10,934 nt of DNA from Flavobacteriales bacterium. Lineage in GTDB: Bacteria; Bacteroidota; Bacteroidia; Flavobacteriales; Flavobacteriaceae. How positions within the stretch are numbered: the stretch's first letter is position 1; every line of letters begins with the position of its first letter. The position numbers were made by a program, and so were the translations under genes. The DNA lies in NCBI GenBank assembly GCA_011525065.1, contig WTIY01000275.1, positions 1-10,934 of the forward strand, read 5' to 3'. The notes beneath the pieces are model-generated. The model was not told where the DNA came from. It ran no database searches and saw only the letters and a program-made list of their open reading frames with translations. Positions 1 to 6,083 of the stretch are shown here, in pieces.

Positions 1-306
1 GTGTACATGATCTATGCCTCGGTTATTTACGGCATGCGGCCCAAGTTCAAAAGTATTTTCAAGGCTTTCGGGGCGATTCAAATTTATCTGGTATTCATTA
101 TAGCGGTCAATGCGCTAGTGGGGTCAAATTATTTGTTTTTGATGCGCAAACCCGAGCATCCCTCATTACTCGATTTATTGGGGGATTGGCCCTACTACAT
201 TTTGGTAGAGGAACTTTTAATTTTCCCTTTCTTCATTGTGATATTTTACGGTTTCAAAGCTGCCGATTATCTCAGCGATCGATACCGAGGTAAACAAGTG
301 GCCTGA
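1..306 (+). CDS. YwaF/TMEM164-type integral membrane protein, C-terminal part (5' end outside window)
   Basis: This is an open frame running in from the left edge and stopping at TGA 304-306. The first codon is GTG, but the family is usually well over 200 residues, so it is probably not the true start. About 101 residues are visible. They contain two strongly hydrophobic segments (about residues 25-40 and 65-85) separated by a conserved-looking loop, NYLFLMRKP followed by SLLDLLGDWPYYI. That loop matches the pattern I know from the YwaF (TIGR02206) / TMEM164 family of multi-spanning membrane proteins. A basic tail (SDRYRGKQ) probably lies in the cytoplasm. The family has no firmly established bacterial function, so none is assigned. 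The gene converges on the lipoprotein gene 16 bases downstream. The family call rests on remembered motifs, not on a search. Confidence 0.75.
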   Translation: MYMIYASVIYGMRPKFKSIFKAFGAIQIYLVFIIAVNALVGSNYLFLMRKPEHPSLLDLLGDWPYYILVEELLIFPFFIVIFYGFKAADYLSDRYRGKQVA

Positions 307-319
307 AATAGGGTTCAGG
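302..319. other. Short inverted repeat over the end of the YwaF-type gene
   Basis: CCTGAA (302-307) and TTCAGG (314-319) form a perfect 6-bp stem around a 6-base loop. It overlaps the TGA stop codon and lies between two convergent genes. It may help end transcription from either side, but neither strand has the T-run expected of an intrinsic terminator, so this is only a candidate. Confidence 0.35.
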
Positions 320-322
320 ACG

Positions 323-856
323 TTACCAGGAGTAGATAAAATACTTGATCTTGGCCTCACCAGGGATTTGAGCCAGTTCAATTTTACTGGCAAAGTCGTA
401 TCGAATATTTTCAGGCAGTTCTGTTTTATCTATCGTGATGTACCACGGTGCGTCCTTAAAACTTATCACAACAGAATTGATCGCATTATCAATCCCTTCA
501 ACTTGGTAAAGGTCTTTAATTTGACCAAAAGTACTGCTTGGTCCGATACCACTTTGTGTGGTGAATTGAGGATCAACTATTCGGACGTAAGCAATCTTGG
601 AGGTTGGATCATCGCCATCATCGGCAGCCACAACGAGTTTGAGTTTTCCTTGGGAATTAAAAATTTCAACATCTCCAATTAGAGCGTCGCCTTTGCCCGT
701 AGCTGCGACCAATGAATCTGACGGAAAAAGGACAGCCAATTCATCTAGTGTGGTACCTGAAATAATGGGGCCTACCCCATTTTTTGTGATGGTCCAAGTG
801 GTGTTTTGACAGGCAAAGATGAGTGTCAAAGCCAATAGAGGTATAATGCGATTCAT
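323..856 (-). CDS. Uncharacterised lipoprotein with a duplicated G[VI]GP motif
   Basis: The predicted product is 177 residues. It opens with a short basic n-region (MNR), a hydrophobic stretch and a lipobox ending IFAC, with Cys16 as the likely lipidated residue, so it should be anchored in the outer or inner membrane. I chose the ATG at 856. An in-frame ATG at 898 would add 14 residues ahead of the signal peptide and would start upstream of a promoter-like element at 886-893. The mature part has two similar segments: GVGPIISGTTLDEL at residues 27-40 and GIGPSSTFGQIKDLYQ at 103-118. The second is preceded by VRIVDPQFTT. This two-step pattern resembles uncharacterised secreted proteins I have seen in many phyla, but I cannot name the family. 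No enzymatic motif is visible. The gene is single, with convergent and divergent neighbours. Confidence 0.75.
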   Translation of the reverse strand: MNRIIPLLALTLIFACQNTTWTITKNGVGPIISGTTLDELAVLFPSDSLVAATGKGDALIGDVEIFNSQGKLKLVVAADDGDDPTSKIAYVRIVDPQFTTQSGIGPSSTFGQIKDLYQVEGIDNAINSVVISFKDAPWYITIDKTELPENIRYDFASKIELAQIPGEAKIKYFIYSW

Positions 857-885
857 GGGTGTGTTGTGATGAAATTTAACTGGAA

Positions 886-893
886 CAAAAATA
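886..893 (-). promoter_or_regulatory. Bacteroidetes -7 promoter element for the lipoprotein gene
   Basis: Read on the minus strand, the bases are TATTTTTG, matching TAnnTTTG. The element ends about 30 bases before the ATG at 856, predicting a leader of roughly 25 bases. A TTG at 919-921 (minus strand) could be the -33 element, but its 25-base spacing is longer than the usual 17-23. The -7 match is exact; the promoter call is inferred. Confidence 0.55.
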
Positions 894-958
894 ATCATGT
901 TCCCGATATAGACCAGGCCAAAAGGACTTATTTAGCCCGTGGGTCGACGAATTAATTT

Positions 959-966
959 TATCTTTG
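959..966 (+). promoter_or_regulatory. Bacteroidetes -7 promoter element immediately before queE
   Basis: TATCTTTG matches TAnnTTTG exactly and ends only four bases before the queE ATG at 971. If transcription starts the usual 5-6 bases past this box, the message would begin at or next to the start codon. No good TTG -33 element is seen at standard spacing; TTTA at 931-934 lies slightly too far upstream. Confidence 0.6.
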
Positions 967-970
967 CGGC

Positions 971-1609
971 ATGAATGAAGCCGATATAAATATAGAGCAT
1001 GCGGTGGCTCAAGGCACTTATCTTCCTCTTATGGAAGCGTTTTACACCCTTCAGGGTGAGGGTTATCACAAAGGAACTGCAGCTTATTTTATTCGGGTAG
1101 GAGGATGTGATGTGGGCTGCCATTGGTGCGACGTCAAAGAAAGCTGGAACCCCAAAATCCACCCACCAACCGACATAGCCCAGATCATTCATAAGGCAAA
1201 AAGTCACGCCGAGACCATTGTGGTCACTGGCGGAGAGCCTTTAATGTGGCCTATGGATCCTTTGACTGATGGATTGAAGGCGGCAGGTCTTCAGACCCAC
1301 ATCGAAACTTCTGGAGCCTATAGGTTAACGGGAACTTGGGACTGGATTTGTCTTTCACCCAAAAAGAATAAACGTCCTCTAGAGTCTATTTATCACAAGG
1401 CTGATGAACTCAAAGTCATCATCCATAACAATCACGATTTTATCTTTGCTGAAGAGCAAGCTGCCTTGATTGGACCAAACTGTAAGCTGTATTTACAGCC
1501 AGAATGGAGTCAGCGCGATAAAATGATGCCGCTAATGGTGGACTACGTCATGAAAAATACCCGCTGGATTCTCTCGTTACAGACCCACAAATACCTCAAC
1601 ATTCCATAA
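971..1609 (+). CDS. queE: 7-carboxy-7-deazaguanine synthase (radical SAM)
   Basis: QueE converts 6-carboxy-5,6,7,8-tetrahydropterin to 7-carboxy-7-deazaguanine in the cytosol, using S-adenosylmethionine, a [4Fe-4S] cluster and Mg2+. This is a step towards preQ0 and queuosine in tRNA. The 212-residue protein has the substrate-side motif YTLQGEG (25-31) and the cluster motif C46-x3-C50-x2-C53 in GGCDVGCHWCD. It also has the SAM-binding VTGGEPL (85-91), HIETSG, LSPKK, and a C-terminal LQTHKYLNIP typical of the family. The length is normal. The ATG at 971 fits the usual N-terminus, with about 20 residues before the PLMEAFYTLQGEG segment. No queC, queD or queF lies nearby, so the other pathway enzymes must be encoded elsewhere. 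It appears to be a single-gene unit. Confidence 0.95.
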   Translation: MNEADINIEHAVAQGTYLPLMEAFYTLQGEGYHKGTAAYFIRVGGCDVGCHWCDVKESWNPKIHPPTDIAQIIHKAKSHAETIVVTGGEPLMWPMDPLTDGLKAAGLQTHIETSGAYRLTGTWDWICLSPKKNKRPLESIYHKADELKVIIHNNHDFIFAEEQAALIGPNCKLYLQPEWSQRDKMMPLMVDYVMKNTRWILSLQTHKYLNIP

Positions 1610-1663
1610 TTCCTCCTGCTGTTTTTAGAGAGGGTTATTGTGTCGATTTTTTTCTTTTTTGAC

Positions 1664-1700
1664 CCCAGATTTTTTTAAGGTTTTCTGGGTTGGTTTTTTT
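1664..1700 (+). terminator. Weak terminator candidate after queE
   Basis: CCCAGA (1664-1669) pairs with TCTGGG (1684-1689) across a 14-base loop, followed by TTGG and a seven-T run (1694-1700). The stem is short and the loop large, and the run is not directly adjacent, so efficiency is doubtful. It is the only terminator-like structure between queE and gyrB. Confidence 0.4.
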
Positions 1701-1746
1701 CACAAAATTTGTTGATAACTTCGGAGGTTCGATTCCTTGTTATGCG

Positions 1747-1776
1747 TTGAAATCACTGGGGATTTGGTTATATTTG
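1747..1776 (+). promoter_or_regulatory. gyrB promoter (-33 TTG / -7 TATATTTG)
   Basis: TTG at 1747-1749 and TATATTTG at 1769-1776 are 19 bases apart, inside the 17-23 range reported for flavobacterial primary-sigma promoters. The predicted start near 1781 gives a leader of about 35 bases ending in an A-rich stretch before the gyrB ATG. That is the usual Bacteroidetes arrangement without a Shine-Dalgarno sequence. Confidence 0.75.
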
Positions 1777-1816
1777 TTAATACATTTTTCCCAGCGAAAA
1801 AAACAACCTAAAACTT

Positions 1817-3757
1817 ATGAGTGAAGAAGTCAACAAGACCAATTATGGGGCCGATAATATTCAGGCTCTAGAAGGCATGGAACACGTGCGAATGCGACCA
1901 TCGATGTACATCGGTGATGTGGGCGTGCGGGGATTACATCATTTGGTTTATGAAGTAGTCGACAACTCTATCGATGAAGCCTTAGCTGGCCATTGCGACA
2001 CCATAGATGTGGTGATCAATCAGGACAATTCAATCTCGGTTAAAGACAACGGTCGTGGTATACCGGTTGACCTCCATAAAAAAGAGGGGGTCTCTGCACT
2101 GGAAGTGGTCATGACTAAAATTGGTGCTGGAGGTAAATTTGATAAGGATTCGTACAAGGTTTCAGGAGGACTACACGGTGTCGGGGTCAGTTGTGTTAAT
2201 GCGCTTTCTGCCTCCTTGAAGGCTACAGTTTTTCGCGATGGTAAAATATGGGAACAGGAATACGAGCGAGGAAAAGCCCTGTACCCCGTAAAATCAGTTG
2301 GTGATACCGCTGAAAGAGGAACCTTAGTGACGTTTTTGCCCGACGACGAAATTTTTACCCAAACCAGAGAATACAACTACGATACCTTAGCCAGTCGACT
2401 TCGTGAATTGGCGTTTTTGAATAAAGGCATTACCATCTACTTAACCGACATGCGTCGCCAAGAGGAAGACGGGAGCCACCCAAAGGAAAAATTCCACAGT
2501 GAAGAGGGGCTTAAGGAGTTCATTAAATTTTTAGATGGTAACCGAGAGCCATTGATTGCAGAAGTCATTTCGATGGAAGGTGAAAAGAATGACATCCCGG
2601 TTGAAGTGGCGATGATTTACAACACCTCGTTTAACGAAAATTTACACTCCTACGTCAACAACATTAATACCCACGAGGGAGGGACCCATTTATCCGGTTT
2701 TAGACGAGGGCTAACCACAACCTTGAAAAAATATGCCGATGCTTCTGGGCTGTTGGACAAGCTAAAATTTGAAATTTCGGGTGATGATTTTCGCGAAGGA
2801 TTAACCGCGATTGTTTCGGTCAAAGTCGCTGAACCACAATTTGAAGGCCAGACAAAAACTAAACTCGGTAATCGCGAGGTTACTTCTGCGGTGAGCCAGG
2901 CGGTTTCTGAAATGCTTGAAAACTATTTAGAAGAGCACCCGAACGATGCCAAAACCATTGTTCAAAAGGTAATTTTGGCTGCTCAAGCAAGGCATGCGGC
3001 GCGAAAAGCACGTGAAATGGTGCAGCGCAAAACCGTAATGGGTGGCGCTGGTCTGCCAGGAAAGCTTTCGGACTGTTCCGAACAGGATCCTGAAAAATGC
3101 GAGGTGTTTTTAGTCGAGGGAGATTCTGCAGGAGGAACAGCCAAGCAAGGACGGGATCGAAATTTTCAAGCCATCTTGCCATTGCGTGGTAAAATCTTGA
3201 ATGTCGAAAAGGCCATGCAGCACAAAGTGTTCGAAAACGAGGAGATCAAAAATATATTTACCGCATTAGGGGTCACCATCGGTACCGAAGAAGATGCTAA
3301 AGAACTCAATCTGGAAAAACTGCGCTACCACAAAATCGTGATCATGTGTGATGCGGATGTTGATGGCAGTCATATTTCCACTTTAATTTTGACCTTTTTC
3401 TTCCGATACATGCGCGCGCTGATTGAAGGGGGGCATGTGTACATCGCGACACCACCGCTATATTTGGTCAAAAAAGGAGCGAAAAAAGCCTATGCATGGG
3501 ACGATAAGGAACGGGATGCGCTGAGTAAAGAATGGGGTGGTGGTGTTTCTGTTCAACGATATAAGGGGCTTGGAGAAATGAATGCGGAACAACTATGGGA
3601 TACAACCATGAATCCGGAATTTAGAACGCTTCGTCAGGTTTCCATTGACAATGGTACCGAGGCTGATCGTATTTTTTCCATGCTTATGGGCGATGAAGTG
3701 CCGCCTCGTCGCGACTTCATTGAGCGCAATGCAGTTTACGCCAACATTGACGCCTAA
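1817..3757 (+). CDS. gyrB: DNA gyrase subunit B
   Basis: GyrB is the ATPase subunit of the A2B2 gyrase that introduces negative supercoils into DNA. The 646-residue protein is full length for the short, non-proteobacterial form. Motifs in order are: GHKL ATPase site EVVDNSIDEA (46-55; Glu46 the likely general base, Asn50 Mg2+ ligand), DNGRGIP (77-83) and GGLHGVG (117-123); transducer lysine in QTKTKLG (Lys347); TOPRIM site LVEGDSAGGTA (Glu434) with PLRGKILNVEKA; DADVDGSHI (Asp512, 514, 516); and the tail RYKGLGEMNAEQLWDTTM. These separate it from ParE less decisively than a tree would, but the sequence reads as GyrB. gyrA is not in the window. It has its own promoter and a strong terminator, so it is probably a single-gene unit. 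Bacterial gyrB promoters are often supercoiling-sensitive; nothing here proves that. Confidence 0.97.
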   Translation: MSEEVNKTNYGADNIQALEGMEHVRMRPSMYIGDVGVRGLHHLVYEVVDNSIDEALAGHCDTIDVVINQDNSISVKDNGRGIPVDLHKKEGVSALEVVMTKIGAGGKFDKDSYKVSGGLHGVGVSCVNALSASLKATVFRDGKIWEQEYERGKALYPVKSVGDTAERGTLVTFLPDDEIFTQTREYNYDTLASRLRELAFLNKGITIYLTDMRRQEEDGSHPKEKFHSEEGLKEFIKFLDGNREPLIAEVISMEGEKNDIPVEVAMIYNTSFNENLHSYVNNINTHEGGTHLSGFRRGLTTTLKKYADASGLLDKLKFEISGDDFREGLTAIVSVKVAEPQFEGQTKTKLGNREVTSAVSQAVSEMLENYLEEHPNDAKTIVQKVILAAQARHAARKAREMVQRKTVMGGAGLPGKLSDCSEQDPEKCEVFLVEGDSAGGTAKQGRDRNFQAILPLRGKILNVEKAMQHKVFENEEIKNIFTALGVTIGTEEDAKELNLEKLRYHKIVIMCDADVDGSHISTLILTFFFRYMRALIEGGHVYIATPPLYLVKKGAKKAYAWDDKERDALSKEWGGGVSVQRYKGLGEMNAEQLWDTTMNPEFRTLRQVSIDNGTEADRIFSMLMGDEVPPRRDFIERNAVYANIDA

Positions 3758-3783
3758 ACGATTCGAGTTAGATGGATTCAAAG

Positions 3784-3807
3784 CCCACGGTTTTCCGTGG
3801 GTTTTTT
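3784..3807 (+). terminator. Intrinsic terminator of gyrB
   Basis: A perfect 7-bp stem, CCCACGG (3784-3790) with CCGTGGG (3795-3801), closes a TTTT loop and is followed at once by six T residues (3802-3807). It lies 26 bases past the gyrB stop codon. Confidence 0.9.
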
Positions 3808-3808
3808 A

Positions 3809-3816
3809 TACATTTA
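3809..3816 (+). promoter_or_regulatory. Possible weak -7 element for the DUF6588 gene
   Basis: TACATTTA matches TAnnTTTG except at the last base and begins one base after the T-run of the gyrB terminator. There is no clear TTG at the right distance upstream, where the terminator hairpin lies. It is the best candidate in the 84-base gap, since the preceding terminator implies a separate promoter. Confidence 0.3.
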
Positions 3817-3841
3817 AAGAAATCTTTTAAACCCCAAAATC

Positions 3842-4888
3842 ATGAAGAAATTTATTATTTACACATTACTGAGCTTGCATCCGTTGGTACAGGCCCAAGA
3901 ACTAGAAAGCATTCTATTGGCTGCAGCGGATGCTGAACGCCTCACTCAGGCTTATATTGAACCTGCACTCAAGGGTGTGGTCTACAGTATGAATGACGGT
4001 TGGTATACTACAGGGCGTACCCATAGCGTTCTTGGGTTTGACGTGACCTTTGGCGCTAATATGGCCTTAGTACCCAATGGTGATAAAGCATTTTTATTCA
4101 AGGCCTCAGACTATAATTTTGTGCGCTCTCAGGTCGGAGAGACAGAGCGTGTCTCTACCGTTTTGGGGGACGATCCAGACGGCACGTTTTTTGATGTTCG
4201 CGTTCCTGTAGGTGACGGAACCTTCAAGGTTGCTGAATTTCAGATGCCTGGAGGAATTGGTCCTGATTTTCCACTAAAAGGGGTGGCAACACCCATGATT
4301 CAAGTTGGTCTTGGACTGCCTACCAGTACGGATTTAAAAATTCGTTTTTTACCAGACATCGGCGTCAATGACAAGGTTAAAAATTCGATGTTTGGTCTAG
4401 GGCTGCAGCACGACATCACGCAATACATCCCCGGTCTATCGGCTACTCCAGTCAGCATTAGTGCACTTGTGGCCTACAGCAATACAAAAGTGACCTATCA
4501 AATCGATTCTAGTGATAATTTAGACGATGTTACGGTAGTGGGTGGAGAAGGTCTTTTTGCTCTAAATACGCTTTCGGTTCAAGCCATCGGTTCTGTGAAT
4601 TTAGCTGTGATTGAGTTTTTTGCTTCGGCTGGATTTGGTCGTGGAGGAAGTCGTTTGGAACTCAATGGAGATTACACCTTGACTTATGATTTAGAGTCCG
4701 CTGGTGGAATTGCACTGGGTCAACTTAGTGAGACCATTACGAATCCACTGCAATTCAAAGCCGACGTAAACAGTCCGAGATTTGGACTGGGCATGCGACT
4801 GAATTTGGCGATTTTTAAATTATTTGCCTCATACACCATTCAGGAATACAACACCTTTTCTACTGGCTTGTCGGTGAGTATTCGTTAA
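3842..4888 (+). CDS. DUF6588-type secreted/outer-membrane protein of unknown function
   Basis: The 348-residue product has a clear signal peptide: MKK, a hydrophobic core, and a likely signal peptidase I site after VQA (Ala18). The mature start, with DAERLTQAYIEPALKGVVYSMNDGWYTT split over residues 30-57, then LGFDVTF (64-70), and PMIQVGLGLPTSTDLKIRFLPDI (151-173) match the pattern I associate with DUF6588. That family is common in Bacteroidetes and predicted to form an outer-membrane beta-barrel. Alternating polar/hydrophobic strands and glycines continue to the end (FGLGMRLNLAIF, LFASYTIQEYN, STGLSVSIR), as expected of a barrel. The final residue is Arg after Ile rather than the common terminal Phe. 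It sits between the gyrB terminator and the mdh promoter, so no functional partner is implied. The role is unknown. Confidence 0.8.
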   Translation: MKKFIIYTLLSLHPLVQAQELESILLAAADAERLTQAYIEPALKGVVYSMNDGWYTTGRTHSVLGFDVTFGANMALVPNGDKAFLFKASDYNFVRSQVGETERVSTVLGDDPDGTFFDVRVPVGDGTFKVAEFQMPGGIGPDFPLKGVATPMIQVGLGLPTSTDLKIRFLPDIGVNDKVKNSMFGLGLQHDITQYIPGLSATPVSISALVAYSNTKVTYQIDSSDNLDDVTVVGGEGLFALNTLSVQAIGSVNLAVIEFFASAGFGRGGSRLELNGDYTLTYDLESAGGIALGQLSETITNPLQFKADVNSPRFGLGMRLNLAIFKLFASYTIQEYNTFSTGLSVSIR

Positions 4889-4959
4889 TTAGTCTTATGC
4901 CTTAGGTTTACACGATTTACTTACTGTCAGTCTGAATAGGTTAAGTGCATATTAATTGA

Positions 4960-4967
4960 TATTTTTG
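4960..4967 (+). promoter_or_regulatory. Bacteroidetes -7 promoter element for mdh
   Basis: TATTTTTG matches TAnnTTTG exactly, 57 bases before the mdh ATG. The predicted start near 4972 gives a leader of about 50 bases. No TTG is found at the standard -33 distance; TTA at 4941-4943 with 16-base spacing is the nearest candidate. The element also argues against starting the protein at the in-frame ATG at 4956. Confidence 0.6.
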
Positions 4968-5024
4968 CCCCGCGGAAACGCAGCAATTGAACAACCCAAT
5001 TATTCACAAAAAGTCACAATAAAC

Positions 5025-5948
5025 ATGAAAATTACTGTTGTAGGGGCAGGTGCAGTAGGCGCGAGCTGTGCAGAATATATCGCCATAAAAAATTTCGCCA
5101 GTGAAGTGGTTTTGTTAGACATTAAAGAAGGCTTTGCAGAGGGCAAGGCTATGGATTTAATGCAAACAGCTACACTCAATGGATTTGATACAAAAATTAC
5201 TGGAGTAACCAACGATTATTCGGCTACTAAGGGAAGCGATATTTGTGTCATTACCTCGGGAATTCCCAGAAAACCGGGAATGACTCGTGAAGAGCTTATT
5301 GGTATTAATGCGGGAATTGTAAAGAATGTCGCTGGAGCCTTGATCGAAGAGTCTCCTGAAACCATTTTGGTTGTGGTAAGTAACCCCATGGATACCATGA
5401 CATATTTGGCCCATAAAGTGACGGGCTTGCCTAAAAACCGAATCATCGGTATGGGTGGCGCTCTAGACAGTGCGCGCTTCAAATATCGATTGGCTGAAGC
5501 ACTGGACGCTCCATCAAGTGATATTGATGGGATGGTTATCGGTGGGCATAGCGATACGGGAATGATTCCCCTGACTCGTTTGGCCACAAGAAGCAGTGTT
5601 CCTGTGAGTGAATTTCTTTCTGGCGAGCGCTTGGATCAGGTACGCGAGGCCACCAAAGTGGGTGGGGCGACTTTGACCAAATTGTTAGGAACCTCCGCTT
5701 GGTATGCTCCAGGAGCTGCCGTTTCGAGTCTCGTTCAGAGTATTGCCTGTGACCAAAAGAAAATGATGCCATGCTCGGCTTTACTCGAGGGTGAATACGG
5801 ACTCACTGACCTTTGTATTGGGGTTCCAGTGATTCTCGGCCGAAATGGGATAGAGCGAATCGTCGCGCTGGACCTCAATGAGGATGAGCAGACGCATCTT
5901 AAGAATAGTGCTGAGGGCGTAAGAAAAACCAATGCGTTATTGGGGTGA
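5025..5948 (+). CDS. mdh: Malate dehydrogenase (NAD-dependent, LDH-like type)
   Basis: This cytosolic enzyme interconverts malate and oxaloacetate with NAD+/NADH in the TCA cycle. The 307-residue protein belongs to the LDH/MDH superfamily. It has the Rossmann motif GAGAVGA (7-13) and Asp32 for the adenosine ribose. The active-site loop PRKPGMTREE has Arg82 and Arg88, where a lactate dehydrogenase would have Gln at the specificity position. The catalytic Asp148 and Arg151 are in LDSARF, and His175 is in IGGHSDTGM. The Ser in GGHSD replaces the commoner Gly, which I recall as normal in Bacteroidetes. I start at ATG 5025 because MKITVVGAG begins the domain directly; the in-frame ATG at 4956 would add 23 unrelated residues and lies upstream of the promoter box. 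It has its own promoter and terminator. Confidence 0.95.
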   Translation: MKITVVGAGAVGASCAEYIAIKNFASEVVLLDIKEGFAEGKAMDLMQTATLNGFDTKITGVTNDYSATKGSDICVITSGIPRKPGMTREELIGINAGIVKNVAGALIEESPETILVVVSNPMDTMTYLAHKVTGLPKNRIIGMGGALDSARFKYRLAEALDAPSSDIDGMVIGGHSDTGMIPLTRLATRSSVPVSEFLSGERLDQVREATKVGGATLTKLLGTSAWYAPGAAVSSLVQSIACDQKKMMPCSALLEGEYGLTDLCIGVPVILGRNGIERIVALDLNEDEQTHLKNSAEGVRKTNALLG

Positions 5949-5973
5949 TTTAAGACCATCATAAGCTGATGTC

Positions 5974-5998
5974 AAGGCCGCAATTAGCGGCCTTTTTT
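5974..5998 (+). terminator. Intrinsic terminator of mdh
   Basis: AAGGCCGC (5974-5981) pairs perfectly with GCGGCCTT (5987-5994) around AATTA, with the T-run at 5993-5998. An imperfect hairpin just upstream (5954-5961 with 5967-5973, one bulged C) may add to it. This is the strongest terminator in the window. Confidence 0.92.
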
Positions 5999-6021
5999 GG
6001 CGTTTTTTCGGGCCAAAATAA

Positions 6022-6052
6022 TTGCCATTTCCTTTTTGAAAAACTATATTTG
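6022..6052 (+). promoter_or_regulatory. secDF promoter (-33 TTG / -7 TATATTTG)
   Basis: TTG at 6022-6024 and TATATTTG at 6045-6052 are 20 bases apart, a textbook spacing for flavobacteria. The predicted start near 6057 gives a leader of about 26 bases before the ATG at 6084. It lies just past the mdh terminator, so secDF is independently transcribed. The -7 octamer is identical to that of gyrB. Confidence 0.75.
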
Positions 6053-6083
6053 CACGTTTTTAAATACTCTAAACCAAGATAGA

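Noticed and set aside
857..898. An in-frame ATG at 898 that would extend the lipoprotein by 14 residues.
   Set aside because: The added residues precede a complete signal peptide and would be encoded across the promoter box at 886-893.
1723..1738. GGAGGTTCGATTCC resembles the T-arm of a tRNA and could mark a tRNA or an integration site.
   Set aside because: Only four of five T-stem pairs form. No matching acceptor, D-arm or anticodon arm lies in the T-rich DNA upstream, and no repeat or integrase is present. Most likely chance.
4956..5024. An in-frame ATG that would extend malate dehydrogenase by 23 residues.
   Set aside because: It precedes the TATTTTTG box. The family starts directly with the Rossmann strand found at 5025.
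5541..5556. GGHSD in malate dehydrogenase in place of the commoner GGHGD around the catalytic His.
   Set aside because: I recall this Ser as typical of Bacteroidetes malate dehydrogenases. All catalytic residues are present, so it is not an anomaly.
5997..6083. An in-frame ATG that would extend SecDF by 29 residues.
   Set aside because: It lies in the T-run of the mdh terminator and upstream of the secDF promoter box. Met at 6084 gives the usual short N-terminus before the first helix.
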